Shown: positions 28,151 through 38,544, counted from the first letter of the stretch. The stretch: DNA of 64,000 nucleotides from Corynebacterium sputi DSM 45148 (GCF_000427865.1 NZ_ATYV01000008.1:1-64000); one strand, 5' to 3'. Program-made: numbers and translations. Notes: generated by a model from the sequence alone, not told the origin.

Positions 28151-28200
28151 GAGGCAATTGTTTCCAGCAGCTGTCTCACATACCTGAAACAATCGTTTCC
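28151..28200. promoter_or_regulatory. paired operator-like elements between urtA and the allantoin operon
   Basis: GAGGCAATTGTTTCC (28151-28165) and GAAACAATCGTTTCC (28186-28200) are similar 15-mers set 35 bases apart; the second is a near-perfect palindrome (GAAAC-N4-GTTTC). They lie in the 344-base divergent region that must contain the promoters of both operons. The binding protein is unknown. Confidence 0.45.
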
Positions 28201-28401
28201 GCATACTATTGTCTGATTCACCTCAATAGACGAACGATTATCCACAAAAAGTGTGCGGCTCGTCACATATTTGGCCCAGAAGCTATTAACCCGAAAGTAA
28301 CGACCGGGGTGACGATGTGAAATCGAATGTCGGTTACATTGCTCCTGCCCAGCTAACAGTTCGCTCGTCCGGTCAGCGCCCCAGCCGAGGAGTACTCCCC
28401 T

Positions 28402-29163
28402 GTGTCAGTGATTGGAATTGTCAACGTCAACACCAGTCGGTCGATGACGGGCACCATCGTCACCGCCGCTGCCGCCGTCGCTGCTCCGGACACCGTCATT
28501 GAGGGAGTTACCCCAACTATCGGCCCGGAATCGGTAGAGACCCACGTTGAAGCAGCGCTATCTCAGGTCGGCGTCATTTTGGCTGTTCACCGCCGCCACA
28601 GTGAGGGGCTCGATCCGGCGCTGCCGGATTTACCTCCCATCAGCGCCTGGATAATCGCGGGGTATGGCGACGAGGGACGTGAGGCGTTGCAAGAGCTTAT
28701 CGACGTCCCCGTCGTAGACATCACCGAAGCCGCCGCGTTCGCTGCCATGTCCGTCGGTGATAGGTACGCCGTAGTGACGACGCTGGATCGGACCGTCCCC
28801 ATGATCCGCGGCCGACTGGAGTTGGCCGGATTATATGACCGTTGTGTGTCGGTGAAGGGAACCGGCCTTGGGGTACTCGAGCTGGAGGAAGATCAAGACC
28901 GGACCGACGATCTCATCCTTGAACTGGCGGCTGAGGCCCTGACACACGGCGCCGAGTCGATTTGCCTGGGCTGCGGCGGCATGGCTGGTCGCGCCCCGGA
29001 ATTGACGCAGAAGCTCGGAGCACCGGTCATCGATGGTGTGACTGCTGCTGTGGGAATCGCCGAGTCCTTGATCCGCCAGGGACTGCACACTTCCCGGGTC
29101 GGCACCTACGCCCCGAGAAGTCCCAAGAAGCTCACGGGATTCGAGGAACTCGAGATCAACTGA
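28402..29163 (+). CDS. Asp/Glu/hydantoin racemase family protein, probable allantoin racemase
   Basis: 253 residues of the PLP-independent racemase superfamily. GIVNVNTSRSMT is the N-terminal anion site, and ICLGCGGMAG carries the C-terminal catalytic cysteine. In the first half the equivalent cysteine position is harder to place (AVVTTLDRTVPMI). Heading an operon with allantoinase and allantoicase it would interconvert R- and S-allantoin. GTG start after AGGAG. Hydantoin racemase is the alternative. Confidence 0.78.
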   Translation: MSVIGIVNVNTSRSMTGTIVTAAAAVAAPDTVIEGVTPTIGPESVETHVEAALSQVGVILAVHRRHSEGLDPALPDLPPISAWIIAGYGDEGREALQELIDVPVVDITEAAAFAAMSVGDRYAVVTTLDRTVPMIRGRLELAGLYDRCVSVKGTGLGVLELEEDQDRTDDLILELAAEALTHGAESICLGCGGMAGRAPELTQKLGAPVIDGVTAAVGIAESLIRQGLHTSRVGTYAPRSPKKLTGFEELEIN

Positions 29164-29203
29164 CTCAGCGCCCTCGCAATTCTCCTACCCCGAAAGGAAC
29201 CTG

Positions 29204-30556
29204 ATGCTCGAGGCCAAAGGCCCGGACCTGGATATTCTCACCGGCCAATTGAGTGCCGTTGCGGACGCGACCCTAGCGACCATTGACCCCCGCGTCACCG
29301 GAGAATGGGCCTCTCCCTTGTCCTCCCGGCAGCCAGTCCACACCGTGTACGTACCCGCAGATCAGGCGGTGCGCGAGGGCGCCGGCCTGGTGTCAGAGTG
29401 GGGCGCCACTGCTGTGGCGACAGCCACCGGCACCACCGGCGAGGACGATCCAGTGCGGGCTCTTGAATCGATCGCAGGTCAGCTGGGAGTTCCAGAGGAG
29501 ATCGCCGGGGAAGTCGCTGAGCGCGCCGCTGACAAGCTGCGCACTGAGCCGATCGAAGACCTCCGGATCGACTTTGAAGACGGATTCACTCAGCGCGCTA
29601 TTGCCTTCGTCGACCGTGAGGCTGACGAGGATGCCAAGGCCGTCGAGTCAGCGGGAATTCTCGCGCAGTGGCTGACCGCATCCGCAGGTACCGCACCGGG
29701 TTTCACGGGAATTCGGATCAAATCCTTCGACCCGTCGGTGCGGAACCGCGGCCTGCGCACTTTGGTCATTGTCCTCACCGAATTGGCTGCACGCGGTGTC
29801 CTGCAGGAAGCGCTCGAATCTCGGCCTCGATCCCTGCGCATCACCCTCCCAAAGGCCCAACACCACCTGCAGGTGGCCGCGTTTGTGGAGGCTCTGGAGC
29901 AGATCGAAAAGACTCTTGACCTGCCGCGTATCCCGTTTGAGATCCAGATCGAGACTCCCCAGGCGATTCTCTGCTCTGATGGCTCCGCTGAAGCGACCCG
30001 CATCCTCACCGCTGGACGAGACCGAGTCTTATCGCTGCACTACGGGACCTACGACTACTCCGCTTCTCTTGGCGTTGACGCCGCAGACCAATCCCTGGAG
30101 CACCCAGTAGCCGACCACGCGAAGGACATCCTTCAGGTCGCAACCTCAACGATTGGTGTCGAGCTCTCCGATGGTTCGACCAACCGCATCCCTACCGGAT
30201 CGCCAGAGCAGGTCTTGGAGGGCTGGCGTAACCACTTCCGTTTAGTCGATCGTCATTTGCACCGTGGCATCCGGCAAGGCTGGGATCTGCATCCGAATCA
30301 TCTAGTTACCCGACATTTGGCGACCGTCGCGTATTTCCGCTCCAATTGGGAAGCCAGCGCCGAGCGTCTGCGCGCTTACGTGGACGGGGATACCTCCCAG
30401 TGGATGGACGAGCCCGCCACTGCCAAGGCCCTCGCCGGTTACCTCAATCGAGCGCACGCCTGTGGTGCCATCTCTGATGTAGAACTGTCGACCACCACCG
30501 TCGGGCCCGACGATCTGCATTCCCTCATCCTCACCGGAAGGACCCCGAATCAATGA
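29204..30556 (+). CDS. DUF6986 family protein (aldolase/malate-synthase-like barrel)
   Basis: 450 residues. DLRIDFEDGF resembles the acidic metal-binding stretch of HpcH/HpaI and malate-synthase-type TIM barrels, and IPFEIQIETPQAI and LHYGTYDYSASLGV fit the same fold. I assign it to the DUF6986 group, which I recall next to allantoin genes in actinobacteria. It is coupled to allantoinase (ATGA). It might handle ureidoglycolate or glyoxylate, the products left after allantoicase; this is inference only. Confidence 0.65.
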   Translation: MLEAKGPDLDILTGQLSAVADATLATIDPRVTGEWASPLSSRQPVHTVYVPADQAVREGAGLVSEWGATAVATATGTTGEDDPVRALESIAGQLGVPEEIAGEVAERAADKLRTEPIEDLRIDFEDGFTQRAIAFVDREADEDAKAVESAGILAQWLTASAGTAPGFTGIRIKSFDPSVRNRGLRTLVIVLTELAARGVLQEALESRPRSLRITLPKAQHHLQVAAFVEALEQIEKTLDLPRIPFEIQIETPQAILCSDGSAEATRILTAGRDRVLSLHYGTYDYSASLGVDAADQSLEHPVADHAKDILQVATSTIGVELSDGSTNRIPTGSPEQVLEGWRNHFRLVDRHLHRGIRQGWDLHPNHLVTRHLATVAYFRSNWEASAERLRAYVDGDTSQWMDEPATAKALAGYLNRAHACGAISDVELSTTTVGPDDLHSLILTGRTPNQ

Positions 30557-32088
30557 CCACGCAGGTATTCCGCGCCACCCAGGCAATCCACGGTGTCGAC
30601 GCAACTCATGGTCCCGCAACAGTTTTCGTCGATAAGGGGCGAGTGACGGAGGTTGTAGGTGAGGTGTTGGAGGTGGACGTCGTAAAGCAAAAATCTCTTT
30701 CTAACGATGTCGACATCATCGACGTCCCCTCTGACGAGGTTCTGATCCCAGGCCTGGTCGATACCCATGTGCATGTGAATGAGCCGGGCCGTACCGACTG
30801 GGAGGGCTTCGCCTCAGTCACCCGTGCCGCCGCCGCAGGTGGAGTGACCACGCTGCTGGATATGCCGCTGAATTCGATTCCCTCGACGGTGACTGTTGAT
30901 GCGCTGGCAGTGAAGCAGGACGTCGCCCGCGACAAGGCCCGGGTCAACGTCGGTTTCTGGGGCGGCGCCGTACCCGAGAACCTTGGCACCGGAGATCTGA
31001 AGGCGCTATGGGACGCCGGCGTGTTTGGATTCAAGTGCTTCCTGCTGCACTCGGGCGTTGATGAGTTCGCGCCGCTGAACAAGAAGCAGCTCCACGCCGC
31101 CATGGAGGAAATCGCCGAGTTTGATGGCCTGCTCATCGTCCACGCTGAGGACGCCGACGCCATCGAAGCAGGTGAAGCAGCAGTGAATGCTGACGGTGGC
31201 ATCGACGAAACCTACGAAACGTTTCTTGCCTCTCGGCCAGCAGACGCTGAGGCGAAGGCAATCGCGAGCGTCATCGAGTCATCTGAAGCCACCGGCTGTC
31301 GCGCCCACATCCTGCACCTGTCCGACTCCAATTCGCTGGCGCAGATTCAGGAGGCGAAGGTCCGCGGCGTCCGCATCACCGCGGAGACCTGCCCCCATTA
31401 CCTGTCGTTGTTCGCCGAGGAGATTCAGAACGGTGCCACGCAGTTCAAGTGCTGCCCACCGATCCGCACTGCCGGCAATCGAGAGCAGCTGTGGAAGGGG
31501 CTCGTTGACGGCGTAATCGACATGGTTGTCTCGGACCACTCCCCCTGCACCGCCGAGCTCAAGCGCTTCGAGGAGATCGCAGAATCGCAGCGCAAGGCCG
31601 GTGAAGACAGTGAGCTGGCGGCGTTTTCGGCGCTGGCAGCGAAGGGTACTGACCTCGGCGGCGAGGGAGCGGACGGGCGTGGCACCGGCGGTTCATTTGG
31701 TGAGGCGTGGGGCGGCATCAGTTCGGTGCAGCTCGGGTTACCGGTGATCTGGTCTCAAGCCCGCGTTCGCGGTCTTTCGCTTCCCGACGTCCTCACCTGG
31801 ATGTCCACCAACCCCGCCGCATGGACAGGACTCGATGACCGTGGAGCTATTTCCCCAGGTAAAAGGGCCGACCTAGTCACGATCAGTGCGGATGATGCGT
31901 TCGTCGTCCTTCCGGAGAAACTCCACCAGAAGAACAAACTCTCGGCCTACGCTCAGCGCGCGCTTGCCGGCGTCGTTACCCGCACGTGGGTCGGAGGCGA
32001 GCTGGTGTACCGCCGCCCCTTGACGGGCGAAGACGCTTCTGATTCATCGGTTTTCCCAGGAACTGCGCAGCCTTTTACAGTTCGATAG
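30553..32088 (+). CDS. allB: allantoinase
   Basis: Opens the hydantoin ring of allantoin to allantoate. 511 residues, amidohydrolase superfamily with all zinc ligands visible: LVDTHVHVNEPGRTDW, the carbamylated lysine in FGFKCFLLHSG, LIVHAEDAD, HILHLSDS and MVVSDHSPC. It contains two copies of the dispersed word, at 30678 (reads VDVVKQ in the variable N-domain) and at 31779 (reads SLPDVL). It overlaps the upstream gene by four bases and is followed by allantoicase after 43 bases. Confidence 0.96.
   Translation: MTTQVFRATQAIHGVDATHGPATVFVDKGRVTEVVGEVLEVDVVKQKSLSNDVDIIDVPSDEVLIPGLVDTHVHVNEPGRTDWEGFASVTRAAAAGGVTTLLDMPLNSIPSTVTVDALAVKQDVARDKARVNVGFWGGAVPENLGTGDLKALWDAGVFGFKCFLLHSGVDEFAPLNKKQLHAAMEEIAEFDGLLIVHAEDADAIEAGEAAVNADGGIDETYETFLASRPADAEAKAIASVIESSEATGCRAHILHLSDSNSLAQIQEAKVRGVRITAETCPHYLSLFAEEIQNGATQFKCCPPIRTAGNREQLWKGLVDGVIDMVVSDHSPCTAELKRFEEIAESQRKAGEDSELAAFSALAAKGTDLGGEGADGRGTGGSFGEAWGGISSVQLGLPVIWSQARVRGLSLPDVLTWMSTNPAAWTGLDDRGAISPGKRADLVTISADDAFVVLPEKLHQKNKLSAYAQRALAGVVTRTWVGGELVYRRPLTGEDASDSSVFPGTAQPFTVR
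30678..30688 (-). repeat. dispersed word GCTTTACGACG
   Basis: Antisense in allantoinase (Val-Val-Lys); tail TCCACCTCCAACACC. Confidence 0.8.
31779..31789 (+). repeat. dispersed word GCTTCCCGACG
   Basis: Sense in allantoinase (Leu-Pro-Asp), second copy in that gene; tail TCCTCACCTGG. Confidence 0.8.
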
Positions 32089-32131
32089 ATCCCATCCGAT
32101 TGTCCCTTTCATTACTTATGAGGAGTCTCTA

Positions 32132-33190
32132 GTGACCGACATCCCCGCCACCCTCCCTGATTTCCTTACCCTCCCTGACCTGGCCAATCGCGACCTGGCT
32201 GGATCAGTTGTGTGGGCCAGCGATGAGGCTTTCGCCGAGCGCGAGAACCTGATTATGCCGCACGAGCCCCTGTTCGATCCGGCTGCGTTTGGCAACAAGG
32301 GCAAGGTCTATGACGGGTGGGAGACGCGTCGTCGACGCCACGCGGAGATCGGTGGCAATGACTCGGCGATCGTGCGGCTAGGCGTTCCCGGCCATATCAA
32401 AGGCATCGTTGTGGACACTGCCTGGTTCACCGGCAACTATCCGCCGGCGGTAGCTGTGTACGGACTGACCTGCGATGAGTACCTCACCGGCGCGGAGCTC
32501 GCCGCCCTTCCCGAGGACCGCTGGATCCCGCTCGTCGAGCCAACTCCTGCGCAAGGAAATCACAAGCACTACTTCGAGATCAGCGAGGAGTTCGCCACCC
32601 GCCGGGTCACCCATGTGCGTCTGGACATGCTTCCCGATGGCGGTATCGCTCGCCTGCGCGTCCACGGCATCCCGTCGCCGGACCCGACCTTCCTCGCCGG
32701 CACCATTGACCTGGCCTCCGTGGAGAACGGCGCCCGTGTCATCGAGTGCTCAAACACTTTCTATTCCTCTCCCAACCAGGTCATCGGCCTGGGGCGGGCC
32801 CGCAACATGGGCGGCGGCTGGGAGAACGCCCGCCGTCGTGAAGCCGGCGCAGACGGTACGTCCCTGGACTACTTCACCGTCCGTCTGGCTGCAGAAGGCC
32901 GAATCCGCTGGATCGAGGTCGACACCAGTTACTTCGTGTTCAACGCCCCTGGTGACATTGACATCATTGGAGTGACAGCGGATGGCTCCACGATCCCGCT
33001 GCTTGCTAAGACCTCCGTCCTCCCCGATACCCGTCACCGCCTGCAGATCACCTCTGAAACCGAAGACGGTATGAGTACTCCGATCGTCGCGGTGCGCCTG
33101 AATGTGTATCCCGACGGCGGCCTGGCCCGCTTCCGCGTCTGGGGCGAACTCACTGAGATGGGCGCCTCCCAGATCGCCTCGTTCTGGTAA
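32132..33190 (+). CDS. alc: allantoicase
   Basis: Splits allantoate into ureidoglycolate and urea. 352 residues made of two similar beta-sandwich repeats: KVYDGWETRRRRHAEIGGND with VDTAWFTGNYPPAVAVYGL in the first, NMGGGWENARRREAG with VDTSYFVFNAPG in the second. GTG start seven bases after GAGGAG. The urea released links this operon to the urease genes. Confidence 0.96.
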   Translation: MTDIPATLPDFLTLPDLANRDLAGSVVWASDEAFAERENLIMPHEPLFDPAAFGNKGKVYDGWETRRRRHAEIGGNDSAIVRLGVPGHIKGIVVDTAWFTGNYPPAVAVYGLTCDEYLTGAELAALPEDRWIPLVEPTPAQGNHKHYFEISEEFATRRVTHVRLDMLPDGGIARLRVHGIPSPDPTFLAGTIDLASVENGARVIECSNTFYSSPNQVIGLGRARNMGGGWENARRREAGADGTSLDYFTVRLAAEGRIRWIEVDTSYFVFNAPGDIDIIGVTADGSTIPLLAKTSVLPDTRHRLQITSETEDGMSTPIVAVRLNVYPDGGLARFRVWGELTEMGASQIASFW

Positions 33191-33355
33191 ACCCACATCG
33201 GCGATACCTAGGCGTATTTCGGTGATTTATCGCGCTGCGGCCAGTGCCTGGAAAATAGAAACAGGCTGTTTACCCGCATGACCCTGTCGCGAATCCCCTG
33301 ATTCATACGGTAATTCAGGGAAACCTCCCCTGAAGACCCGAATGGACGTGCCACC

Positions 33356-34918
33356 ATGACCAGCACCATCACCACGACCGAGACGGCCGAAGCCATTGGA
33401 TTCGATCCGACGGTCCCTGCACGCAATCGCCCGGAGCCGCTGCCTGCTGAGGAGTCTGCTGCGAACCTGGTGGCACTGGCTGAGCAGGCCAGGGCAGATA
33501 TGGCGCTCATCGGCCACAACCACGATTGGGTGCCTGCGCCGACCGACGCGGACACCTACAACGTACTGGTCATCGGCGGCGGTCAGGCTGGACTTGGAGC
33601 TGCATTCGCGCTGAGCCGGCATCGTGTCGGCTCGGTGAAGGTCATCGAGGCTGGTCCGGAGGACGAGGTCGGTTGCTGGACTCGCTACGCCCGCATGCAC
33701 ACCCTGCGCAGCCCGAAGAACATGAAGGGGATCGAGCTGGACATCCCGTCCCTGCATACCGAGCGTTGGTTCGAGGCCAAGTACGGCAAGGACGCCTGGG
33801 CAGTCACTGACTTGGTTCCGCGAGAGGACTGGAACGAATACCTCACGTGGTTCCGCAAAACCACGCTTCTCGACATCGACTTCGGCACCACCGTCACCTC
33901 CGTGAAGCAGCCAGGAGAGGACGGCTTCTTCGTAGTCACCGCGACCGGCCCATCCGGCGAGACTGAGTACCGCGCACGTCGCGTGATCTTCTCCATGGGA
34001 TTGACCGGTGGTGGCGGAACCTATTTGCCGCCGTTGGTGCAGGCTCTGCCGGAAGAGATGCGCGCCCACACCGAGGACTCCATCGACTTCGAGGCTCTGG
34101 CAGGTAAGCGAGTAATCGTCCTTGGTGGTGGTGCCTCAGGTTTCGACAATGCGTCGACTGCACTGGAAAAGGGAGCCGAGAGCGTCGAGATGCAAATTCG
34201 ACGCACCGAGATCCCCCGCCAGAACTCCCTGCGCTGGATGGAGTTTCCGGGCATGCAAGAGCACTTCTACGACCTATCGGACGACGAAAAATGGGAATTC
34301 TCCGCCTTCAACGGCGGCCTCCCGCAGCCACCGACGCAGGCCTCAGTGTGGCGCGCATTCGCTCACGACAATTTCTCCCTGGTCAAAGACGTCCGCTGGG
34401 CATCAGCAGAGATCCGAACCACTGACGAGGACGGACAGGAAGTCGTGATCGTGGATGATCTGGGGCGCGAGCACGTCGGCGACTTCGTCATCTCTGCGAC
34501 CGGATACGCCGTGGATCTGGGGCTGCGCCCGGAGCTCCAGGAGTTCCTCCCGGACATTTCACTGTGGTCAGATCAGTATGAGCCCGCCGCGGAGCATGCG
34601 ATGGGTCAGTGTCCGTACCTCGGTGACGGTTTCCAGTTCCAGGCTAAGGACGGTGCTTCTGAAGCCGCAGCGGACTACATTCCGCGCCTGTTCCACTTGT
34701 CTACCGGAGCCCGGGTCTCTCACGGGGTGGCCGGCAATCAGCTCTCCGGAATCTTCGCCGGTATCTCCCGTCTGGGCAATCGCATCGCCACGGATATCAC
34801 CCGAGAAAACTGGACCGACTTCTTCAACGAGTTCAAGGCCTTCGAATACGAAGAGGTCACCAACGTCGGCCGCCATGTTGACGGTGAAGCCTGGTACCCG
34901 GCGGCTCCGCGGTACTAA
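33356..34918 (+). CDS. flavin-dependent monooxygenase (class B-like)
   Basis: 520 residues. FAD Rossmann motif VLVIGGGQAGLGAAFALSRH near residue 63 and a second dinucleotide motif VIVLGGGASGFDNAS near residue 255 for NAD(P)H. FVISATGYAVDL matches the conserved ATGY segment of FMO-type enzymes. No export signal. It stands 165 bases past allantoicase behind an inverted repeat (TTCAGGG/CCCTGAA at 33315-33331), so it may be separately controlled. The substrate is unknown; an N-containing ring is a guess from context. Confidence 0.85.
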   Translation: MTSTITTTETAEAIGFDPTVPARNRPEPLPAEESAANLVALAEQARADMALIGHNHDWVPAPTDADTYNVLVIGGGQAGLGAAFALSRHRVGSVKVIEAGPEDEVGCWTRYARMHTLRSPKNMKGIELDIPSLHTERWFEAKYGKDAWAVTDLVPREDWNEYLTWFRKTTLLDIDFGTTVTSVKQPGEDGFFVVTATGPSGETEYRARRVIFSMGLTGGGGTYLPPLVQALPEEMRAHTEDSIDFEALAGKRVIVLGGGASGFDNASTALEKGAESVEMQIRRTEIPRQNSLRWMEFPGMQEHFYDLSDDEKWEFSAFNGGLPQPPTQASVWRAFAHDNFSLVKDVRWASAEIRTTDEDGQEVVIVDDLGREHVGDFVISATGYAVDLGLRPELQEFLPDISLWSDQYEPAAEHAMGQCPYLGDGFQFQAKDGASEAAADYIPRLFHLSTGARVSHGVAGNQLSGIFAGISRLGNRIATDITRENWTDFFNEFKAFEYEEVTNVGRHVDGEAWYPAAPRY

Positions 34919-35033
34919 GCAGCGCGCGTTCCACCAAGCATCCACCAACTGGTAACGCACCTTTCACATCAGGTGCACGTTCCTGCAAAGCAGTGCTCCT
35001 AGTTTTAGTGGTGCAAGGGAAAAGAGTTCCTGA

Positions 35034-35636
<603 letters not shown>

Positions 35637-35652
35637 CCTAGGGTGGCCCTCA

Positions 35653-36481
35653 TGCGGATCCTCCGGGTGTTTAACAACAACGTGGTGCTGGCCAACCACT
35701 CCGGTACGGAGGTCGTGCTGACCGGGCGCGGCCTCGGTTTCGGGGCATCGGCAGGCGATCCGGTCGATGAGTCGAAAGTGGTCCGGATGTTCGTTCCCGA
35801 GGATCATCGGGAGCCTGACCATGTCGCTGCGCTGGCTGCGGATATTCCCCCCCGTGGTACGTCGAGCTGGCAGGATCCCTCACCGATCATCTGGAGGTCC
35901 CCTCCCCCACTGTGCTGGCGTTGGGCGATCACCTCCACATGGCAGTGCGACGCCAGGAACTCGGCGCACTGACGGACTCACATCCACTCGGCGCCGAGGT
36001 CCGGCACCTGTACCCGAAAGAGTTCGCCACCGCCGGTGATCTGCTCATCGGGTGAACCAGCGCCTGGCAGAGAAGGAGATTCCTGCCCTACCGGAGTCGG
36101 AAAAGGTCGCTATCGCGCTGCATCTGGTCAACTCCGGTTTCGGAGCAGGAGACCTCCGCGAGACACACCAAATCACCGAGATCCTCTCCCAGCTCTTTGA
36201 CGTCGTAGATTCCGCCTACGGCATCACCGTCGACCGCTCCTCAACAAACGCCGCCAGATTCATCACACACATGCGCTACCTATTTGTGCGGATGAAGGAG
36301 AACACCCAGCTCAACGAGGGATTCTCCACGCTCATCGACACCCTGTCGCAGTCTCACCCCGAAGCGGTGATCTGCGGCAACCGTATTGCCGACATTCTGG
36401 AACTACGACTCGACAAGGAACTATCTGGCGCTGCACGTCACCCGGCTTACCATCAATGACAAGGCACGTCCCTCGCAGTAA
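35653..36481 (+). pseudogene. bglG: broken BglG/LicT-type transcription antiterminator
   Basis: The first frame gives the RNA-binding domain MRILRVFNNNVVLANHSG and TGRGLGFG. A run of seven C near 35850 shifts the frame; the next frame continues with YVELAGSLTDHLEVPSPT and ends at 36055. A third frame, from about 36052, reads NQRLAEKEIPALPESEKVA and HLVNSGFG (PRD domains). A last shift near 36420 leads to YLALHVTRLTINDK. With three frameshifts it cannot be functional. In intact operons this protein controls beta-glucoside genes, matching the glucosidase fragment just upstream. Confidence 0.85.
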
Positions 36482-36491
36482 CAATCGGTTC

Positions 36492-37511
36492 TCACTGTCC
36501 GCCGCTCAGGTCTGGACGTCCGACCAATTCGCGGTACATCATCACCTGACGCAGGCCAGAGACGAGCATCGGCGACTCCACCATCCCCTCCCACCCAAGG
36601 GACCACGTGAGCTGCGCGGCAAGGTCCCAGATGCTCACCGCCGGGTCTTTCTCCAATACCTGTCGCACTTCCGTGGCGCGGGCCAGCACGTGATCTTCCG
36701 CGAAGCGACGCCTCTCCCCAAGGCCGGTGAAGCAGAAACCGTGGCCGGGGATGGTGAGGTAGGCGTCGTAAAGCGAGTATTTACGCAGTGAAAGCAGGTA
36801 ATCCTCGACCGGGTTGCCGCCGATCGAGGCGATGCCGAGCCCGGCGCCGGCGTTGATGTCCGGCAGAATGTGGTCGCCGACGATCGCGACCTGCGACGCC
36901 TCGTCAACGAGCGTCAGATGCCCAGGAGTGTGGCCCGGAGTCAGCACCGCTTGGAAGCCGCACACGGTGTCACCCTCATGGAGCAGGATGTCCGGCGCCT
37001 GGTCGGGGATATGTTCCAGACGAACCGGGGTCGCGAGCTGTTCCAGGATCGGTTCCAGCACCCCGTCGGGAGCGCCGGTGGTCGCCACCGTCACGGGGAA
37101 ATCATCGATCCCGGTACCATTCCTCGCTGCGTCGATGGTCTCCTGTTCGAGGGCACTGATCGCGTAACGAGCGCCGGTAGCGCCCAGAAGAGTTGCAGCA
37201 GCGCCGATGTGGTCTGGATGCGCATGCGTTACGACGACCTCATCCACATCCCCCAACCCCCGACCTTCGGACCTCAGGAACTCATCCAGATCGGACAAAT
37301 ACTTGTCAGCCGCCGACGGATCCGACTCGTCAATCCAGCCAGGATCGATGACCGTCACATGATCAGGACCCAAGTACACCGTCGAAAACACACTCGCCAT
37401 CGAGCCTTCCCCAGGCAGCGGGATTGCGCGGACCCACAAGCTGGATTCGCTCGTGGAGGCAGCGTCGATACGCACGGGAGTCGGCTGGGGATCAAAGACC
37501 GGTTGAACCAT
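36492..37511 (-). CDS. metallo-beta-lactamase-fold hydrolase
   Basis: 339 residues from ATG 37511. Zinc motif VVVTHAHPDHIGAA, then LTPGHTPGHLTLVDE, VGDHILP and LTIPGHGFCF: all five metal-binding elements of the glyoxalase-II-like MBL superfamily. The C-terminal ~70 residues are helical, as in thioesterase- or lactonase-type members. An earlier ATG at 37535 is possible; neither has a strong ribosome site. SLYDAYL is encoded by a GCTTTACGACG copy at 36764, and a near copy on the opposite strand is at 37226. Substrate unknown. Confidence 0.85.
   Translation of the reverse strand: MVQPVFDPQPTPVRIDAASTSESSLWVRAIPLPGEGSMASVFSTVYLGPDHVTVIDPGWIDESDPSAADKYLSDLDEFLRSEGRGLGDVDEVVVTHAHPDHIGAAATLLGATGARYAISALEQETIDAARNGTGIDDFPVTVATTGAPDGVLEPILEQLATPVRLEHIPDQAPDILLHEGDTVCGFQAVLTPGHTPGHLTLVDEASQVAIVGDHILPDINAGAGLGIASIGGNPVEDYLLSLRKYSLYDAYLTIPGHGFCFTGLGERRRFAEDHVLARATEVRQVLEKDPAVSIWDLAAQLTWSLGWEGMVESPMLVSGLRQVMMYRELVGRPDLSGGQ
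36764..36774 (-). repeat. dispersed word GCTTTACGACG
   Basis: Sense in the MBL hydrolase (Leu-Tyr-Asp); tail CCTACCTCACCATCCC. Confidence 0.8.
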
Positions 37512-37605
37512 GACCGCAGAGTACTCGTGCCGCACGAGCCCGGATCAACCCGTGAAAATTAGGGCAGGATCGCCTTATTTGTTCCGGTGGCCTACTTTTC
37601 TTCCC

Positions 37606-38544
37606 ATGACAACAACTTCGTGGCGTTCCACGACTAAAACCTTCCTCGCCCTCGCGTTGGCCGCCTCCTTGGCACTGTCCGGATGCTCAACCGACGCAGA
37701 GGCCGAGAACAATGCCTCCGACGGCAGCTACACCGTCGAACACGCGATGGGTTCGACGACAATCGACGGCCCTGTTGACCGCGTGGTGGTCATCGACTCC
37801 CCGCACCTGGACTCACTGGTGGCCCTGGACGTGATCCCCGTCGGAGCAACCGAATCCGGCGCCGCCGCTGGATTCCCGGATTACCTCCCCGATCAGTTGG
37901 AAGAGACCGAATCCGTGGGCGAGACGATGGATCCGAACATCGAGAAGATCGCGAGCCCAGAGCCGGACCTCATCATCGGCGCAAAGGTGCGCCACGAGGA
38001 GATCTACGAACAGCTCTCCGCCATCGCCCCGACCGTCTACTCCGAGGGCTCCGGCACCAACTGGCAGGAACAGGCGACCATTACCGCCGCAGCGGTGAAC
38101 AAATCTGACGAGATGGAGGAGCAAATCGCAGCCCTCGATGAGCGCGCAGCAGCCCTTGGAGAATCCATTCCGGAAGGCGCGACCGCTTCCATGGTCCGAT
38201 TCCGCCCTGAGAACTTCCGCCTCTACGGACCTGAAACCTTCTCCGGATCCATCCTCAGCCAGGTCGGCTTCGACCTCGGTGAACGGGACTGGAACGAGTA
38301 CTCAATGATGGAACTGAGCCCTGAGAACTTCGCTCAGATCGACGGCGACTACATCTTCTACACCGTCCCTGGCGGCGACGAGACTCTCACCACCAAGCCC
38401 ACCGTCGAAGGCCTGTGGGGCAACCAGCCGGGCGTCGAGAACGGGCAGGTCTACGAGTTCGAGGATGAGACCTGGATGGTCGGCATCGGGGTTCTCGGCG
38501 GCAATGCAATCCTGGATGACCTGGAGCCGGCTCTCTCCACCTGA
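37606..38544 (+). CDS. iron-siderophore ABC transporter substrate-binding lipoprotein
   Basis: 312 residues. Lipoprotein signal ALALAASLALSGCS with Cys near residue 25; FecB/FhuD-type fold with DRVVVIDSPHLDSLVALDVIPVG, EKIASPEPDLIIG and LSAIAPTVY. No permease or ATPase gene is adjacent, so it is an orphan receptor that must share a transporter encoded elsewhere. ATG at 37606; no sequence resembling a DtxR box is obvious upstream. Confidence 0.88.
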   Translation: MTTTSWRSTTKTFLALALAASLALSGCSTDAEAENNASDGSYTVEHAMGSTTIDGPVDRVVVIDSPHLDSLVALDVIPVGATESGAAAGFPDYLPDQLEETESVGETMDPNIEKIASPEPDLIIGAKVRHEEIYEQLSAIAPTVYSEGSGTNWQEQATITAAAVNKSDEMEEQIAALDERAAALGESIPEGATASMVRFRPENFRLYGPETFSGSILSQVGFDLGERDWNEYSMMELSPENFAQIDGDYIFYTVPGGDETLTTKPTVEGLWGNQPGVENGQVYEFEDETWMVGIGVLGGNAILDDLEPALST

